The translations under genes and the position numbers were made by a program. A stretch of 64,000 nucleotides of DNA from Pseudomonadota bacterium (GTDB taxonomy: Bacteria > Pseudomonadota > Alphaproteobacteria > Reyranellales > Reyranellaceae): assembly GCA_018242505.1 (NCBI GenBank), contig JAFEBU010000025.1, positions 1 through 64,000 of the forward strand, read 5' to 3'. The notes beneath the pieces were generated by a model. It searched no databases and had not been told where the DNA came from. It worked only from the letters and a program-made list of their open reading frames with translations. Positions 34,155 to 42,215 of this stretch are shown one piece after another. Every line of letters begins with the position of its first letter. Position 1 is the stretch's first letter.

Positions 34155-34997
34155 TCACCCCTTGATCGCTCCCGCGGTTAGGCCGCTCACCAAATAGCGC
34201 CTGACGACGAAGGAGAATATCAGCACTGGCAGCATGATCATGGTACCGCCGGCGGCGATGCGGCCCCATTCCCAGCCTTCGTAGTTCATGAAATTCACCA
34301 CCGCGACGGGCGCCGTCATGGCGTCGGTGCGGGTCAGGATCAGAGCGAAGAAGAAATCGTTCCAGGCGAACAGGAAGCAGAGGATCGCGGTGGCCGCGAG
34401 GCCAGGGCCAGAGAGTGGCAAGATGATCTTGTAGAAGCCCTGCCACATCGTGGCGCCGTCGATCCATGCCGCTTCTTCGAGCGAGCGTGGCAGCTGGTCA
34501 TAGAACGGCCGCATCATCCAGATCACCAGCGACAGGTTGAACGTCAAGTAAATCAGGACCAGGCCGGTCAGTGTGTCGAGCAGTTCGAGATAGCGGTAGG
34601 CGAGGAAGTACGGGATGGTGAAGGCGATCGGCGGCGCCATGCGACTCGCCAGGATCCACAACGTAATGGTGTTGCCACTGCGCGTCGTCCAGCGCGACAG
34701 GGCATAGGCCGCCGGCACGCCGATCACCAGAGACACAACGGTCGAGCTGACGCTCACCACCAGGCTATTGGCGAAGGAGGTGCGGAACTCGCTGGTCCAG
34801 AGGGCGGCATAGTTGTCGAGCGTCGCGGGGAAGAACAGGCGCGGCGGCCAATGGAAGATCTCGGCATTCGTCTTGAACGACATGATCAGCAGCCAGAGGA
34901 ACGGCGACAGCGCCAGGATCGCCAGCACGATGGCCAGCCCGTGTATCAGCCAGCGGTCTCTTCTCCTAGTCAACACGGAGGCCCCAGCCGACGGCAC
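34155..34997 (-). CDS. Carbohydrate ABC transporter permease (MalG type)
   Basis: A 280-residue inner-membrane permease with about six helices (HGLAIVLAILALSPFLWLLIMSF first). The EAA loop docking to the ATPase is SLEEAAWIDGATMWQGFYKIILPLSGPGL. The C-terminus GRIAAGGTMIMLPVLIFSFVVRRYLVSGLTAGAIKG is typical of CUT1-family MalG/UgpE proteins. The start is a GTG at 34997, overlapping the upstream permease by 32 bases; a second GTG at 34976 would give a shorter overlap. It is the last gene of the minus-strand sugar importer. No ATPase gene follows. Confidence 0.92.
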   Translation of the reverse strand: MPSAGASVLTRRRDRWLIHGLAIVLAILALSPFLWLLIMSFKTNAEIFHWPPRLFFPATLDNYAALWTSEFRTSFANSLVVSVSSTVVSLVIGVPAAYALSRWTTRSGNTITLWILASRMAPPIAFTIPYFLAYRYLELLDTLTGLVLIYLTFNLSLVIWMMRPFYDQLPRSLEEAAWIDGATMWQGFYKIILPLSGPGLAATAILCFLFAWNDFFFALILTRTDAMTAPVAVVNFMNYEGWEWGRIAAGGTMIMLPVLIFSFVVRRYLVSGLTAGAIKG

Positions 34998-35850
34998 GGA
35001 TGATGACCCAGCTCAGCACGATGGTAGCCGCCAGCAACACCACGGTGATGGCGCTGGAGAAGCCGAGGTAGGAGAAGTTGAAGGCCTGCAGGAACGAATA
35101 GTAGTTGGTCACCTCAGTCAGGCTGCCTGGTCCGCCGTCAGTCAGGATGTAGATCAGGGGGAACGCCTTGATCGAATCAATCAGGCGGAACAGACCGGCC
35201 ACCAGCAGCACGCCCTGGATGAAGGGGAGGGTGACGTGGCGTGTGAGCTGCCACGGCGAGGCACCATCGACCTTGGCGGCATCGATCAGCTCCTGCGGCA
35301 GCATCTGCAATGCCGCCAGCACCATCAGCATGGTGAAGGGAAACCACTCCCAGGTGTCGGCGATGATGATCGAGGTCAGCGCCCAGTGCGGATTGGTGAT
35401 CAGCGCCGGCACGTTCCAGCCCAACGAGCGGAAGATGCCGTGCATGGGGCTGATGTCGGGTGTGTAGATCACCTTCCAGATGATGGCGACCACAATCGGC
35501 GGCAGCACCATCGGGATCAGGTAAACCGTGCGCAACGCCTCGAGCAGCCGCGACTTGATATTGAGCAGCAGCGCCAGCGCCACGCCAATCGCGAGCTGCA
35601 GGGTCACGGTCCAGAAGGAGAGTTTGATCTGCACCCAGATCGAGTTGCCCAGGCGATCGTCGGTCAGGAGCTGGCGGTAGCTGATCAGCGGGTCGGAGAA
35701 GTCCCATGCCGTCTCCGGCCGTGTCAAGTTCAGCGGCGTGAAGCTCGTCACGAGAAGATAGAGCGACGGCAACAGCGTGATGATCGCCAGTACCGCGAGC
35801 GACGGTGCGACGCAAAAGATGAAGAATCGGCGCTGAAGGCTAGAACTCAA
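34966..35850 (-). CDS. Carbohydrate ABC transporter permease (MalF/UgpA type)
   Basis: A 294-residue permease. The first helix is FIFCVAPSLAVLAIITLLPSLYLL, followed by the periplasmic segment and SFWTVTLQLAIGVALALLL. The EAA loop reads QELIDAAKVDGASPWQLTRHVTLPFIQGVLLVAG, with LTDGGPGSLTEVTNYYSFLQAF after it, a MalF/UgpA hallmark. It overlaps the binding-protein stop by 4 bases and the next permease by up to 32, so the three genes are translationally coupled. Confidence 0.92.
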   Translation of the reverse strand: MSSSLQRRFFIFCVAPSLAVLAIITLLPSLYLLVTSFTPLNLTRPETAWDFSDPLISYRQLLTDDRLGNSIWVQIKLSFWTVTLQLAIGVALALLLNIKSRLLEALRTVYLIPMVLPPIVVAIIWKVIYTPDISPMHGIFRSLGWNVPALITNPHWALTSIIIADTWEWFPFTMLMVLAALQMLPQELIDAAKVDGASPWQLTRHVTLPFIQGVLLVAGLFRLIDSIKAFPLIYILTDGGPGSLTEVTNYYSFLQAFNFSYLGFSSAITVVLLAATIVLSWVIIRAVGWGLRVD

Positions 35851-37193
35851 CCCTGGTCAACCTTAAACCCGGCCTTCTGCAGATCCTGGATGGCCTCGGC
35901 CTGCGCTTGCTTCATTGCCTCGGGCGCGGCCTGCTGCTTTGTGGTGATCTTATCGATCGCGCGGTTGATCTTGTCGCCAATCTGCGGATAGACCGGCACG
36001 GTCCGGTACTTCATGTAGCCGGTCTTGCCGCCGAGCTGCAGCACCTCGAGGTAGAGTGCGGCGACGTCCTGGCCATTCAGGGTCATCACTTCCTTGAACT
36101 TGGGCGACTTAATCACCGAAGTGCGGCACACCGCAGGATAGCCATGCTTTTCGACAATGCGGGAGATCATTTCCTTCGACAACGCCCATTTGATGAACTC
36201 CCAGGCGGCCTCTTTCTTCTTTGAGCCGGCCGGAATGCCGAGACCGTGGCTGTTGGAACCAGGAAAGTTGCCCTTGGGACCGGCGGGCATCAGAGCGAAA
36301 CGCGTGGTCTTTGAGACTTTGCTCTCGGGGTCCTTGACCAGCGGCACGCCCCAAGTGAGGGCCTGCGTGCGCATGTTGGCGCGGCCCGACATCTGGGCAC
36401 GCATCGCCTGATCGTCGGAGTAGGAGAGCTGGCCGTCCGGTCCGTACTTCATCAGCAGGTTCGCATACCAGTCGGCGGAGGCGATGCCCTCGGGTGAGGC
36501 GAAAGTGGGGGTGAGATTGGTTGGCGGATCTTTGAACACGTTGCCACCGTTGCCCATCAGGTACGGTATCCAGTTCCAGTGATGAAGCTTGTCGGCGACG
36601 AACGCCTTGACCCCATCCTTGCCGTCGATCGCGTCGCAGACCTTGATCAAATCGTCGAAGGTCTCGGGCATCTTGAGGCCAGCCTTCTCGATCAGGTCGG
36701 CGCGCGAGGCGATGTTCAACATCGCCCCCGCCTCGTGGGTGAAAGCGAAGGTCTCGCCCTTGGCGTTCTTCATCTGCGACTGAGCACCGCTCACGAAGTC
36801 ATCAGGATCCCAGTCGCCCGGCGTGTGCTTGGGATCCTTGAGGAAGGTGTCAAGCGGCGTGAACCAGCCGGCCCCAATCCAGCGGCCCGAATAGATGAAC
36901 GTGATGTTGCACGCGTCAATCGCCGACCCCTTGGTCGAAAGCTCGAGGTCGGTGCGTTGGTTGTAGACAGGGAAGGCCTGCATGGTGAAGTTCACCTTGA
37001 TGCCGGTCTTGTCCTGGAATTCCGGGAAATAGGCCTTCAGATACTCATAGTAGGTCGTCTGAAAGCACGAGGCGTTGATCGTCGTGCCAGTATAGGGCTT
37101 GCCGCCCTGCGCGCTGACATAGGGCGCAGCCAGCGGGACGAATGAGGCACCGAGTGTCCCTTTTAGAATCGTACGCCGACGAAAACCGCTCAT
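35847..37193 (-). CDS. Sugar-type extracellular solute-binding protein
   Basis: A 448-residue periplasmic binding protein (SBP_bac_1 type). The N-terminus SGFRRRTILKGTLGASFVPLAAPYVSAQ is a Tat-like signal with cleavage near VSAQG. Typical segments are GTTINASCFQTTYYEYLKAYFPEFQDKTGIKVNFTM, NNP-like WIPYLMGNGGNVF and GSNSHGLGIPAGSKKKEAAWEFIKWALS. The start at 37193 has GGGAGGAAG just upstream. It is the first gene of the importer and lies divergent to the FadR-type regulator. The ligand is probably a sugar or sugar acid, judging by the regulator family and the nearby SDR. Confidence 0.92.
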   Translation of the reverse strand: MSGFRRRTILKGTLGASFVPLAAPYVSAQGGKPYTGTTINASCFQTTYYEYLKAYFPEFQDKTGIKVNFTMQAFPVYNQRTDLELSTKGSAIDACNITFIYSGRWIGAGWFTPLDTFLKDPKHTPGDWDPDDFVSGAQSQMKNAKGETFAFTHEAGAMLNIASRADLIEKAGLKMPETFDDLIKVCDAIDGKDGVKAFVADKLHHWNWIPYLMGNGGNVFKDPPTNLTPTFASPEGIASADWYANLLMKYGPDGQLSYSDDQAMRAQMSGRANMRTQALTWGVPLVKDPESKVSKTTRFALMPAGPKGNFPGSNSHGLGIPAGSKKKEAAWEFIKWALSKEMISRIVEKHGYPAVCRTSVIKSPKFKEVMTLNGQDVAALYLEVLQLGGKTGYMKYRTVPVYPQIGDKINRAIDKITTKQQAAPEAMKQAQAEAIQDLQKAGFKVDQG

Positions 37194-37245
37194 GTGCTTC
37201 CTCCCGGAAGTTGATCCGCCCACCGTTTTCAGCTTGGCGCTTAGT

Positions 37246-37258
37246 TATGTCTGACATA
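37246..37258. promoter_or_regulatory. FadR-type operator TATGTC-T-GACATA
   Basis: A perfect 6-base inverted repeat with one central base lies between the binding-protein gene (minus) and the GntR/FadR-type gene (plus). TGTCNGACA cores are typical operators for FCD regulators of sugar-acid operons. The ATG inside it (37247) was therefore not taken as the regulator start. Binding here could control both directions. Confidence 0.55.
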
Positions 37259-37327
37259 TGGTTGAGGGAGTTTGCGTTCGTGTCAACGCTCACCACGCCC
37301 ACGACCTGGGAGGCCGAAAAGGTTCGT

Positions 37328-38056
37328 ATGGTGAACAAGGCCAGCGGTGCCGGACGCATCGCCGAGCAGATCGGCTCGGCTATCGTGAGTGGTGTTTATC
37401 GTCCCGACCAGCTCGTGCCTGGCGAGATCGAGCTCAGTCGACGCTTTCAAGCGAGCCGGCCAGTCGTCCGCGAGGCGCTGAAGCTTTTGTCTGCGAAGGG
37501 GCTGATCGATTCGCGCAAGCGGGCCGGTACGCGTGCCCGGTCGCGCGAGGCGTGGCATATGCTCGATGCCGACGTGCTTGCCTGGCGTCTCAAGACTGGG
37601 AAGGCCGAGCCCAAATTCGTCTTCGACTTGTTGCAGGCACGCACCGTGATAGAGCCTGCGGCGGCAGCGATGGCAGCGTTAAATCATACCGCCCGCACAC
37701 TGAAGCTAATCGAGGCAGCCTTCGCGGACATGGAGGTGAGCGTCCACGATCGGGCACTGTTCGTCGAACCCGACATCCGCTTCCATAGGGCGATCCTGAT
37801 TGCCACCGGCAACGACTTCATTGCGGCATTCGGAGCGCTGATTGAGACCGCCCTCGGCGCGTTTGTGCGTATTGCCTCGCGCCATGAAGGGGCGCCGGCG
37901 CCCTCGGTGCCGCTGCACCGGGATATTCTCGCTGCCATCTGTCGACGCGATGCCGAAGGTGCGCGTGCTGCCATGCTGGTTCTGCTGAATCGCACGTCCC
38001 GCAATGCCGAGCGTAATGTCGTGAGACAGGGGAGCCGAAAGCCGAAGCGCCACTAG
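37328..38056 (+). CDS. FadR-type GntR regulator with FCD domain
   Basis: A 242-residue regulator. The winged helix spans roughly residues 8-75 (GRIAEQIGSAIVSGVYRPDQLVPGEIELSRRFQASRPVVREALKLLSAKGLIDSRKRAGT). The FCD part begins with WRLKTGKAEPKFVFDLLQARTVIEPAAAAMAAL and includes DIRFHRAILIATGNDF, where Asp and His positions usually bind a metal. Proteins of this kind control uronate, gluconate and galactonate genes. I chose the ATG at 37328; an ATG at 37247 would fall inside the candidate operator. It is divergent from the sugar importer and convergent with the SDR. Confidence 0.88.
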   Translation: MVNKASGAGRIAEQIGSAIVSGVYRPDQLVPGEIELSRRFQASRPVVREALKLLSAKGLIDSRKRAGTRARSREAWHMLDADVLAWRLKTGKAEPKFVFDLLQARTVIEPAAAAMAALNHTARTLKLIEAAFADMEVSVHDRALFVEPDIRFHRAILIATGNDFIAAFGALIETALGAFVRIASRHEGAPAPSVPLHRDILAAICRRDAEGARAAMLVLLNRTSRNAERNVVRQGSRKPKRH

Positions 38057-38135
38057 TGATCGCAACGGATATCACCGGGATTTTGTATTGCAGCGCCGGT
38101 ATTGTGGCTTTGCCCCATGCGCTATCGGTGGCTTT

Positions 38136-38903
38136 TCATACCGTGCGAAAGCCGCCGTCGGCCATGACGATGCATCCCGTTACGTAGGCCGACATATCGG
38201 ATGCGAGAAAAACCGCCGGTCCCGCGATATCCTCCGGTTTACCGGGCCGGTTCAGCGGAGTGTGCCGCATGACCATGGCAACCATTTCCGGGTTCTTGGC
38301 CCGTGCCTCGGCGTTGATCTTGGTCTCGATAAGTCCCGGCCCGATGGCGTTAACGCGTACACCGTCCCTGCCGAGTTCCGCCGCCAGTGCCCGCGTAAAG
38401 CCCAAAACGCCATGCTTCGAGGTTGTATATGCGGCTGAGTTTGGCCAGCTCACGTGTACAAAGGACTGGATGGAGCCGATATTGACGATTCGTCCCCTGG
38501 TCGCTCTCAACTGATCCAGGAAGGCATGCGTGACATTGAACATCCCGTCGAGGTTGATCGAGAGGATATCGTCCCAGTCCTTGGATACGGCGATTGCATT
38601 GCCGGTAATCGGGTTGCGGCGATTGATGCCCGCATTGTTAACGAGGATTGAGATGTTACCCTTGTTTGCGATTTCGGTAGCAACGGCTTTGCAGGCCTGC
38701 CGGTCTGTTACGTCGAGCTTCATGGCTGATGCTCTGCCACCCGTTGCCTCGATCAGGCCGATGGTCTCCTTTGCGGCGTCAATGTTGACGTCGAGGATGA
38801 TCACACGGGCGCCTTCCCTGGCATAAGCTTGGCATATGCCCTGTCCGATACCAGATCCGCCGCCAGTCACGGCTGCGATGTGCCCCTCAAGAAGTCCGGC
38901 CAC
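38136..38903 (-). CDS. Short-chain dehydrogenase/reductase
   Basis: A 255-residue classical SDR. The cofactor motif [10 protein letters not shown] is at the N-terminus, then VNNAGINRRNPI (NAG), the catalytic Ser in IVNIGSIQSF, YTTSKHGVLGFTRALAAELG (Tyr-x-x-x-Lys) and a normal end SDMSAYVTGCIVMADGGFRTV. I placed the start at the GTG at 38903, where GGAGG lies five bases upstream; the frame is open to 38996. Close in style to 2-deoxy-gluconate 3-dehydrogenase and gluconate 5-dehydrogenase, which suits the sugar importer and FadR-type regulator beside it. It is convergent with the regulator, so it has its own promoter. Confidence 0.88.
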   Translation of the reverse strand: MAGLLEGHIAAVTGGGSGIGQGICQAYAREGARVIILDVNIDAAKETIGLIEATGGRASAMKLDVTDRQACKAVATEIANKGNISILVNNAGINRRNPITGNAIAVSKDWDDILSINLDGMFNVTHAFLDQLRATRGRIVNIGSIQSFVHVSWPNSAAYTTSKHGVLGFTRALAAELGRDGVRVNAIGPGLIETKINAEARAKNPEMVAMVMRHTPLNRPGKPEDIAGPAVFLASDMSAYVTGCIVMADGGFRTV

Positions 38904-39099
38904 GGGTTCCTCCACACAGTAGCTGGCGCGCCTGCCACATAAGTATAGCGCACCCAGGGGCACCACCAGGAGAGACCGAAAGAGCCAGGAATCCATTTCC
39001 GGCTTGTGCGTCTCCTTAGGTCCCTAGCACTGCACTTTAAGCTGAGTAAAAATTAGGGAGCTGAGGACCATGATCGTGTCAGAGACCGGGTGACTTAGC

Positions 39100-39324
39100 G
39101 TGATACAGAATAATCTGCATAATCTGCGATTTGACCTTCCCACTCTTGAGCTCTTTGTGGCCGTGGTGGAAGAGCAGGGTATCGCCCAAGCGGCGGAAAA
39201 GAAGCACATTGCCGTATCGGTGGTTAGCCGGCGTATTTCCGATCTTGAGGCGATGCTGCAGGTTGACCTGTTGTGTCGATACCCTGCCACAGTAGCACAT
39301 CAGAATGGCAAAATCAGTCAATAA
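39100..39324 (+). pseudogene. LysR-type regulator, N-terminal stub
   Basis: A 74-residue frame encodes only the helix-turn-helix of a LysR-type regulator: RFDLPTLELFVAVVEEQGIAQAAEKKHIAVSVVSRRISDLEAMLQVDLLCRYP. The effector domain (about 200 residues) is missing and the frame runs into unrelated AHQNGKISQ and stop. GTG at 39100 would be the start. Downstream sequence to 39640 shows no further LysR pieces, so the rest was deleted. It is divergent from the SDR gene, the usual position of such a regulator. Confidence 0.7.
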
Positions 39325-39640
39325 TTGAATTATTACAATAAGTTAGGGGCTTTTCCGCCGGGGAGGTTTCTCCCTGGCTCGCCGGCCGACGCGATGACAA
39401 CTTTGCGCTGGCAGGAGGTTTTTCCGGTCAGCAAATTTCGACTTTGGTGCCGGGCGCTCAAGCCATTGAGGCGGCCCCGCTTTCACTTCCGACATTGGTC
39501 TTGGCTTAATCAGATAGACGATGAGCGCTTGGCGAAATGCCCCTCGGGGTCTTTTCCCGTGCTGACCTGCCTGTAAATTCATAACATCGGCAATAGTCGG
39601 ACCCCGGTGGTCATGATCGGCGGACTCGTCGCGGGCCTGA
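39325..39640. other. Gap after the LysR stub
   Basis: About 316 bases without a gene or repeat I can support. It begins AT-rich at the break point of the LysR stub and becomes GC-rich toward the STAS-like gene, whose 3' end it borders. Confidence 0.4.
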
Positions 39641-40048
39641 TCAACGCTCGCGGCGCCCATGGCTTGCCGCGTCCCAGGACGCGGCCTTCTTCGCCAGCCA
39701 CGCGCGGGCTTCCGGCTCCGTAGCGAACAGCGCCGCCGGCCGGTTCGAGGGCGAGATGTTGACGAAGCGCAGGAACGTCTCGCGCAGTTTCTCACTCTCG
39801 CCCACAACCGCCAGCGGCCCGCTGCCGAAATTGTCGGTGTAGGCGCTGAGCCGCGCACCCATCATCAGCACGTCGTGATCGTCGTAGATCGGATCGGCCT
39901 CCGTCGCGTCGAACAGCTTGGCGTAGCTCAGCACGTCGGCCACCACGAGGGAGTCGAAATGCTCCTCCAGCTCCTTGAGCGTCACCGGCCCCCGCGCCAC
40001 GATATGAATCAGCTTCTCAGGATGGTGAATTTCCCAGTGCAGCGGCAT
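39641..40048 (-). CDS. Small STAS-like hypothetical protein
   Basis: A 135-residue cytoplasmic protein without signal or membrane segment. It begins LHWEIHHPEKLIHIVARGPVTLKELEEHFDSLVVADVLSYAKLFDATEADP, a strand-helix pattern resembling SpoIIAA-like/STAS proteins common in rhizobia and relatives. The family's activity is not established. The gene stands alone: a 316-base gap follows and more than 600 bases without a clear gene precede it. Codon use matches the neighbourhood, so it looks like a real gene. Confidence 0.65.
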   Translation of the reverse strand: MPLHWEIHHPEKLIHIVARGPVTLKELEEHFDSLVVADVLSYAKLFDATEADPIYDDHDVLMMGARLSAYTDNFGSGPLAVVGESEKLRETFLRFVNISPSNRPAALFATEPEARAWLAKKAASWDAASHGRRER

Positions 40049-40680
40049 GTCCGATTCTCACCGTAGTTGATGTCGTCATACTACTGACCCGTCACGGGCA
40101 AGGTCGAGACGCGAGTCCCCGATCTACTGAAATTCTCGCGTCCGGCTTCGCCGACTGGGCTCTCTCATGGTCGCAGTCAAGGACGAAGGACAAGCCCGTC
40201 TGCCAGCCCCCAGTAGGACTGTCATCTCTGCTCTGAGCGCGTTGTTGATTGTGACGCTTTGCACCAACACGTCCGCTCGGTGTCGATCGACCAGCCAGTC
40301 AACGATTTCGCGGACACGCGCCCGAGCCTCGATCCTATCACGCTGCAGCCCTTACAGTCGCTCCCTAGGATCAAGCGGCGAATAGTTGAGCGCCCAAGCC
40401 GCCGGTAAGGGCAACCGGGCGCTTATAGGACTTCCGAGATGATCATGACCCGGACTCAATGTCCTGGAAATGTTCCAGTTGCACAGTTGCGGTAACGTAT
40501 TTCCTCCGGACTCGTAGCTCAAGGTCACGGAAGCCAAGCGTCTGTGCCGTCCAGGCGAGGATTGACCTCGATCCAGATTTCTTCCGCAACACTCGCGTTC
40601 ACTGCAGCGCCGCCCAGCATCGGCGGCTTGCCGCACAGATACGTGGGAATTTGGCGTTCCGCAGGAACGACGGAACTCTA
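40049..40680. other. Gap with an unidentified minus-strand coding remnant
   Basis: Over 600 bases without an intact gene. On the minus strand, roughly 40190-40345, a reading with coding-like composition gives DRIEARARVREIVDWLVDRH followed by RADVLVQSVTINNALRAEMT, which I do not recognise and which has no proper start or end. It is probably the wreck of a gene. The rest shows only short frames on both strands. No repeat or terminator was seen. Confidence 0.35.
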
Positions 40681-42120
40681 TCAAAGCATGTAACGGCCAA
40701 TCAGTTTGGCTCCGTCTATGAGTTCGGCGTTCGTCCATGCGGCAAAGCCGAGGAAGAGCCCACGTTCCTGCGACTCGTGATGGAGCATCTCGCTTAGGGG
40801 CCGCGCAACCACGCCCAATCCGAGAAGGCGATGTGAGAGATGCCTGTCGTCCGTCAGCCCTGTATAGCGGACGAGAAGTTGCATACCGCCAGCCGGAGCA
40901 TCAACTGAGAGCCGTGTGCCTACTTCCTCCGTCAGTGCTCCAATCAAGCAATCACGTCGCTCCCGGTAGAGGCGTGTCATTCGCCGAACATGAGCGAGGT
41001 AGGCACCCCGCTCGATGAACTCCGCGAGAGCCGTCTGCAATGTGGCCGATGTCAAAAGACCAAGATGGCGTTGCGCCAACTCAAAGGTCGGAATCATAGC
41101 CTCGGGGACGACCACGTAGCCGACGCGAACATCCGTGGACATCGCCTTGGAGAAGGTCCCGACATAGAAGACGAGCGCATCTGGATCGATGGCTGCCAAT
41201 GCGGCCACCGGACGCCCCTCATAGTGAAACTCGCCGTCGTAATCATCTTCGATGATGGCAGCCCCAACGCTTCCGGCAAAGCGTAGGAGTTCAAGTCGGC
41301 GACCGATCGGCATCAGATAGCCCGTCGGATATTGATGGGACGGGGTGACGAAGATGAGCTTGGGCACTGGCGCATTGTCGGCGATTCTCAATCCGTCTGT
41401 ATCGACCGGAACGCCAACGATTTTCGCGCCGGCCGTAAACGCCGCCGCGTAGGCACCGCCATATCCAGGACTTTCGATCCATGCGACATCGCCGGCGTCA
41501 ATCATGACGCGGGCAATCAACGCCAGCCCCGCCTGAGCTGACGGCATGATAATGATCTGTTCTGGGCACGCTGAGATCCCCCGATGGGTTGCTAGATGAT
41601 TCAGCAGTGCCGCCTGCAATGCCGAATCGTTGGAAGTGGGATCACTCCGCTGAAATCTGCGATTGGCGGCGTGCCTGAGGCAGCGACCCCAAATGTCATG
41701 GGGAAACTCGCGCTCATCTGCCAAACCGGGTTGAAATGGCAATGGCCGGCCACGATAAAGCGGCGGCCAGTCGGAGCTGGCAAGGTGCTGCGCCCACGTC
41801 GAAAGCGGACGCGACACCGTATCTGGCGCGAGGTCGTCGAAACAACGAGCTGTCAGGAGAGCTGCGCCGGCGGCGACGACCGGCCGCCGGCTCTGCGACA
41901 CATCAAGATAGCCCTCGGCCACGAGCTGCTCGATCGCATACGTCACCGTATTGCGGGAAACGCCCAGCCTCGCGGCCAATGCGCGGCTGGAAGGGAGGCG
42001 TTGCCCCAATTTCAGACGTCCTTCTGAAATCAACGACCGCAATTGCGCAGCGAGTCGGCTCGTCAATGGCCTCTCGTCCTTTCCCGACAGATCGAGAAGC
42101 CCTTCCAGGAGATCGTGCAT
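40681..42120 (-). CDS. MocR-type regulator, PdxR/GabR-like
   Basis: A 479-residue fusion of a GntR winged helix (about residues 15-85: LTSRLAAQLRSLISEGRLKLGQRLPSSRALAARLGVSRNTVTYAIEQLVAEGYL) with a class I aminotransferase domain. PLP-site landmarks are AWIESPGYGG, IFVTPSHQYPTGYLMPIGRR, IIEDDYDGEFHY and the Lys in YVGTFSKAMSTDVRVGYVV. Full length and intact. It is divergent from an EamA exporter only about 50-95 bases away, with repeats filling the gap, so it almost certainly controls that exporter, sensing an amino compound or PLP state. Confidence 0.93.
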   Translation of the reverse strand: MHDLLEGLLDLSGKDERPLTSRLAAQLRSLISEGRLKLGQRLPSSRALAARLGVSRNTVTYAIEQLVAEGYLDVSQSRRPVVAAGAALLTARCFDDLAPDTVSRPLSTWAQHLASSDWPPLYRGRPLPFQPGLADEREFPHDIWGRCLRHAANRRFQRSDPTSNDSALQAALLNHLATHRGISACPEQIIIMPSAQAGLALIARVMIDAGDVAWIESPGYGGAYAAAFTAGAKIVGVPVDTDGLRIADNAPVPKLIFVTPSHQYPTGYLMPIGRRLELLRFAGSVGAAIIEDDYDGEFHYEGRPVAALAAIDPDALVFYVGTFSKAMSTDVRVGYVVVPEAMIPTFELAQRHLGLLTSATLQTALAEFIERGAYLAHVRRMTRLYRERRDCLIGALTEEVGTRLSVDAPAGGMQLLVRYTGLTDDRHLSHRLLGLGVVARPLSEMLHHESQERGLFLGFAAWTNAELIDGAKLIGRYML

Positions 42121-42122
42121 AA

Positions 42123-42169
42123 ATTGGCTCTTTTATTTTATCTAGAATGGCCCTTTCCCTAGAGCCAAT
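42123..42169. promoter_or_regulatory. MocR operator array: two direct repeats and one inverted repeat
   Basis: ATTGGCTCT (42123-42131), AATGGCCCT (42146-42154) and AGAGCCAAT (42161-42169) fill the short gap between the MocR and EamA genes. The first and third are perfect inverted copies; the first and second are direct copies 23 bases apart with two mismatches. MocR proteins dimerise head-to-tail and bind direct repeats, so the array is a strong operator candidate for both genes. The AT-rich spacer TTTTATTTTATCTAG could hold a -10 element. Confidence 0.65.
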
Positions 42170-42215
42170 AATGTCATTAGGCAATCTTGTCCGAAACCAT
42201 GGCTCGCCGAGCAAG

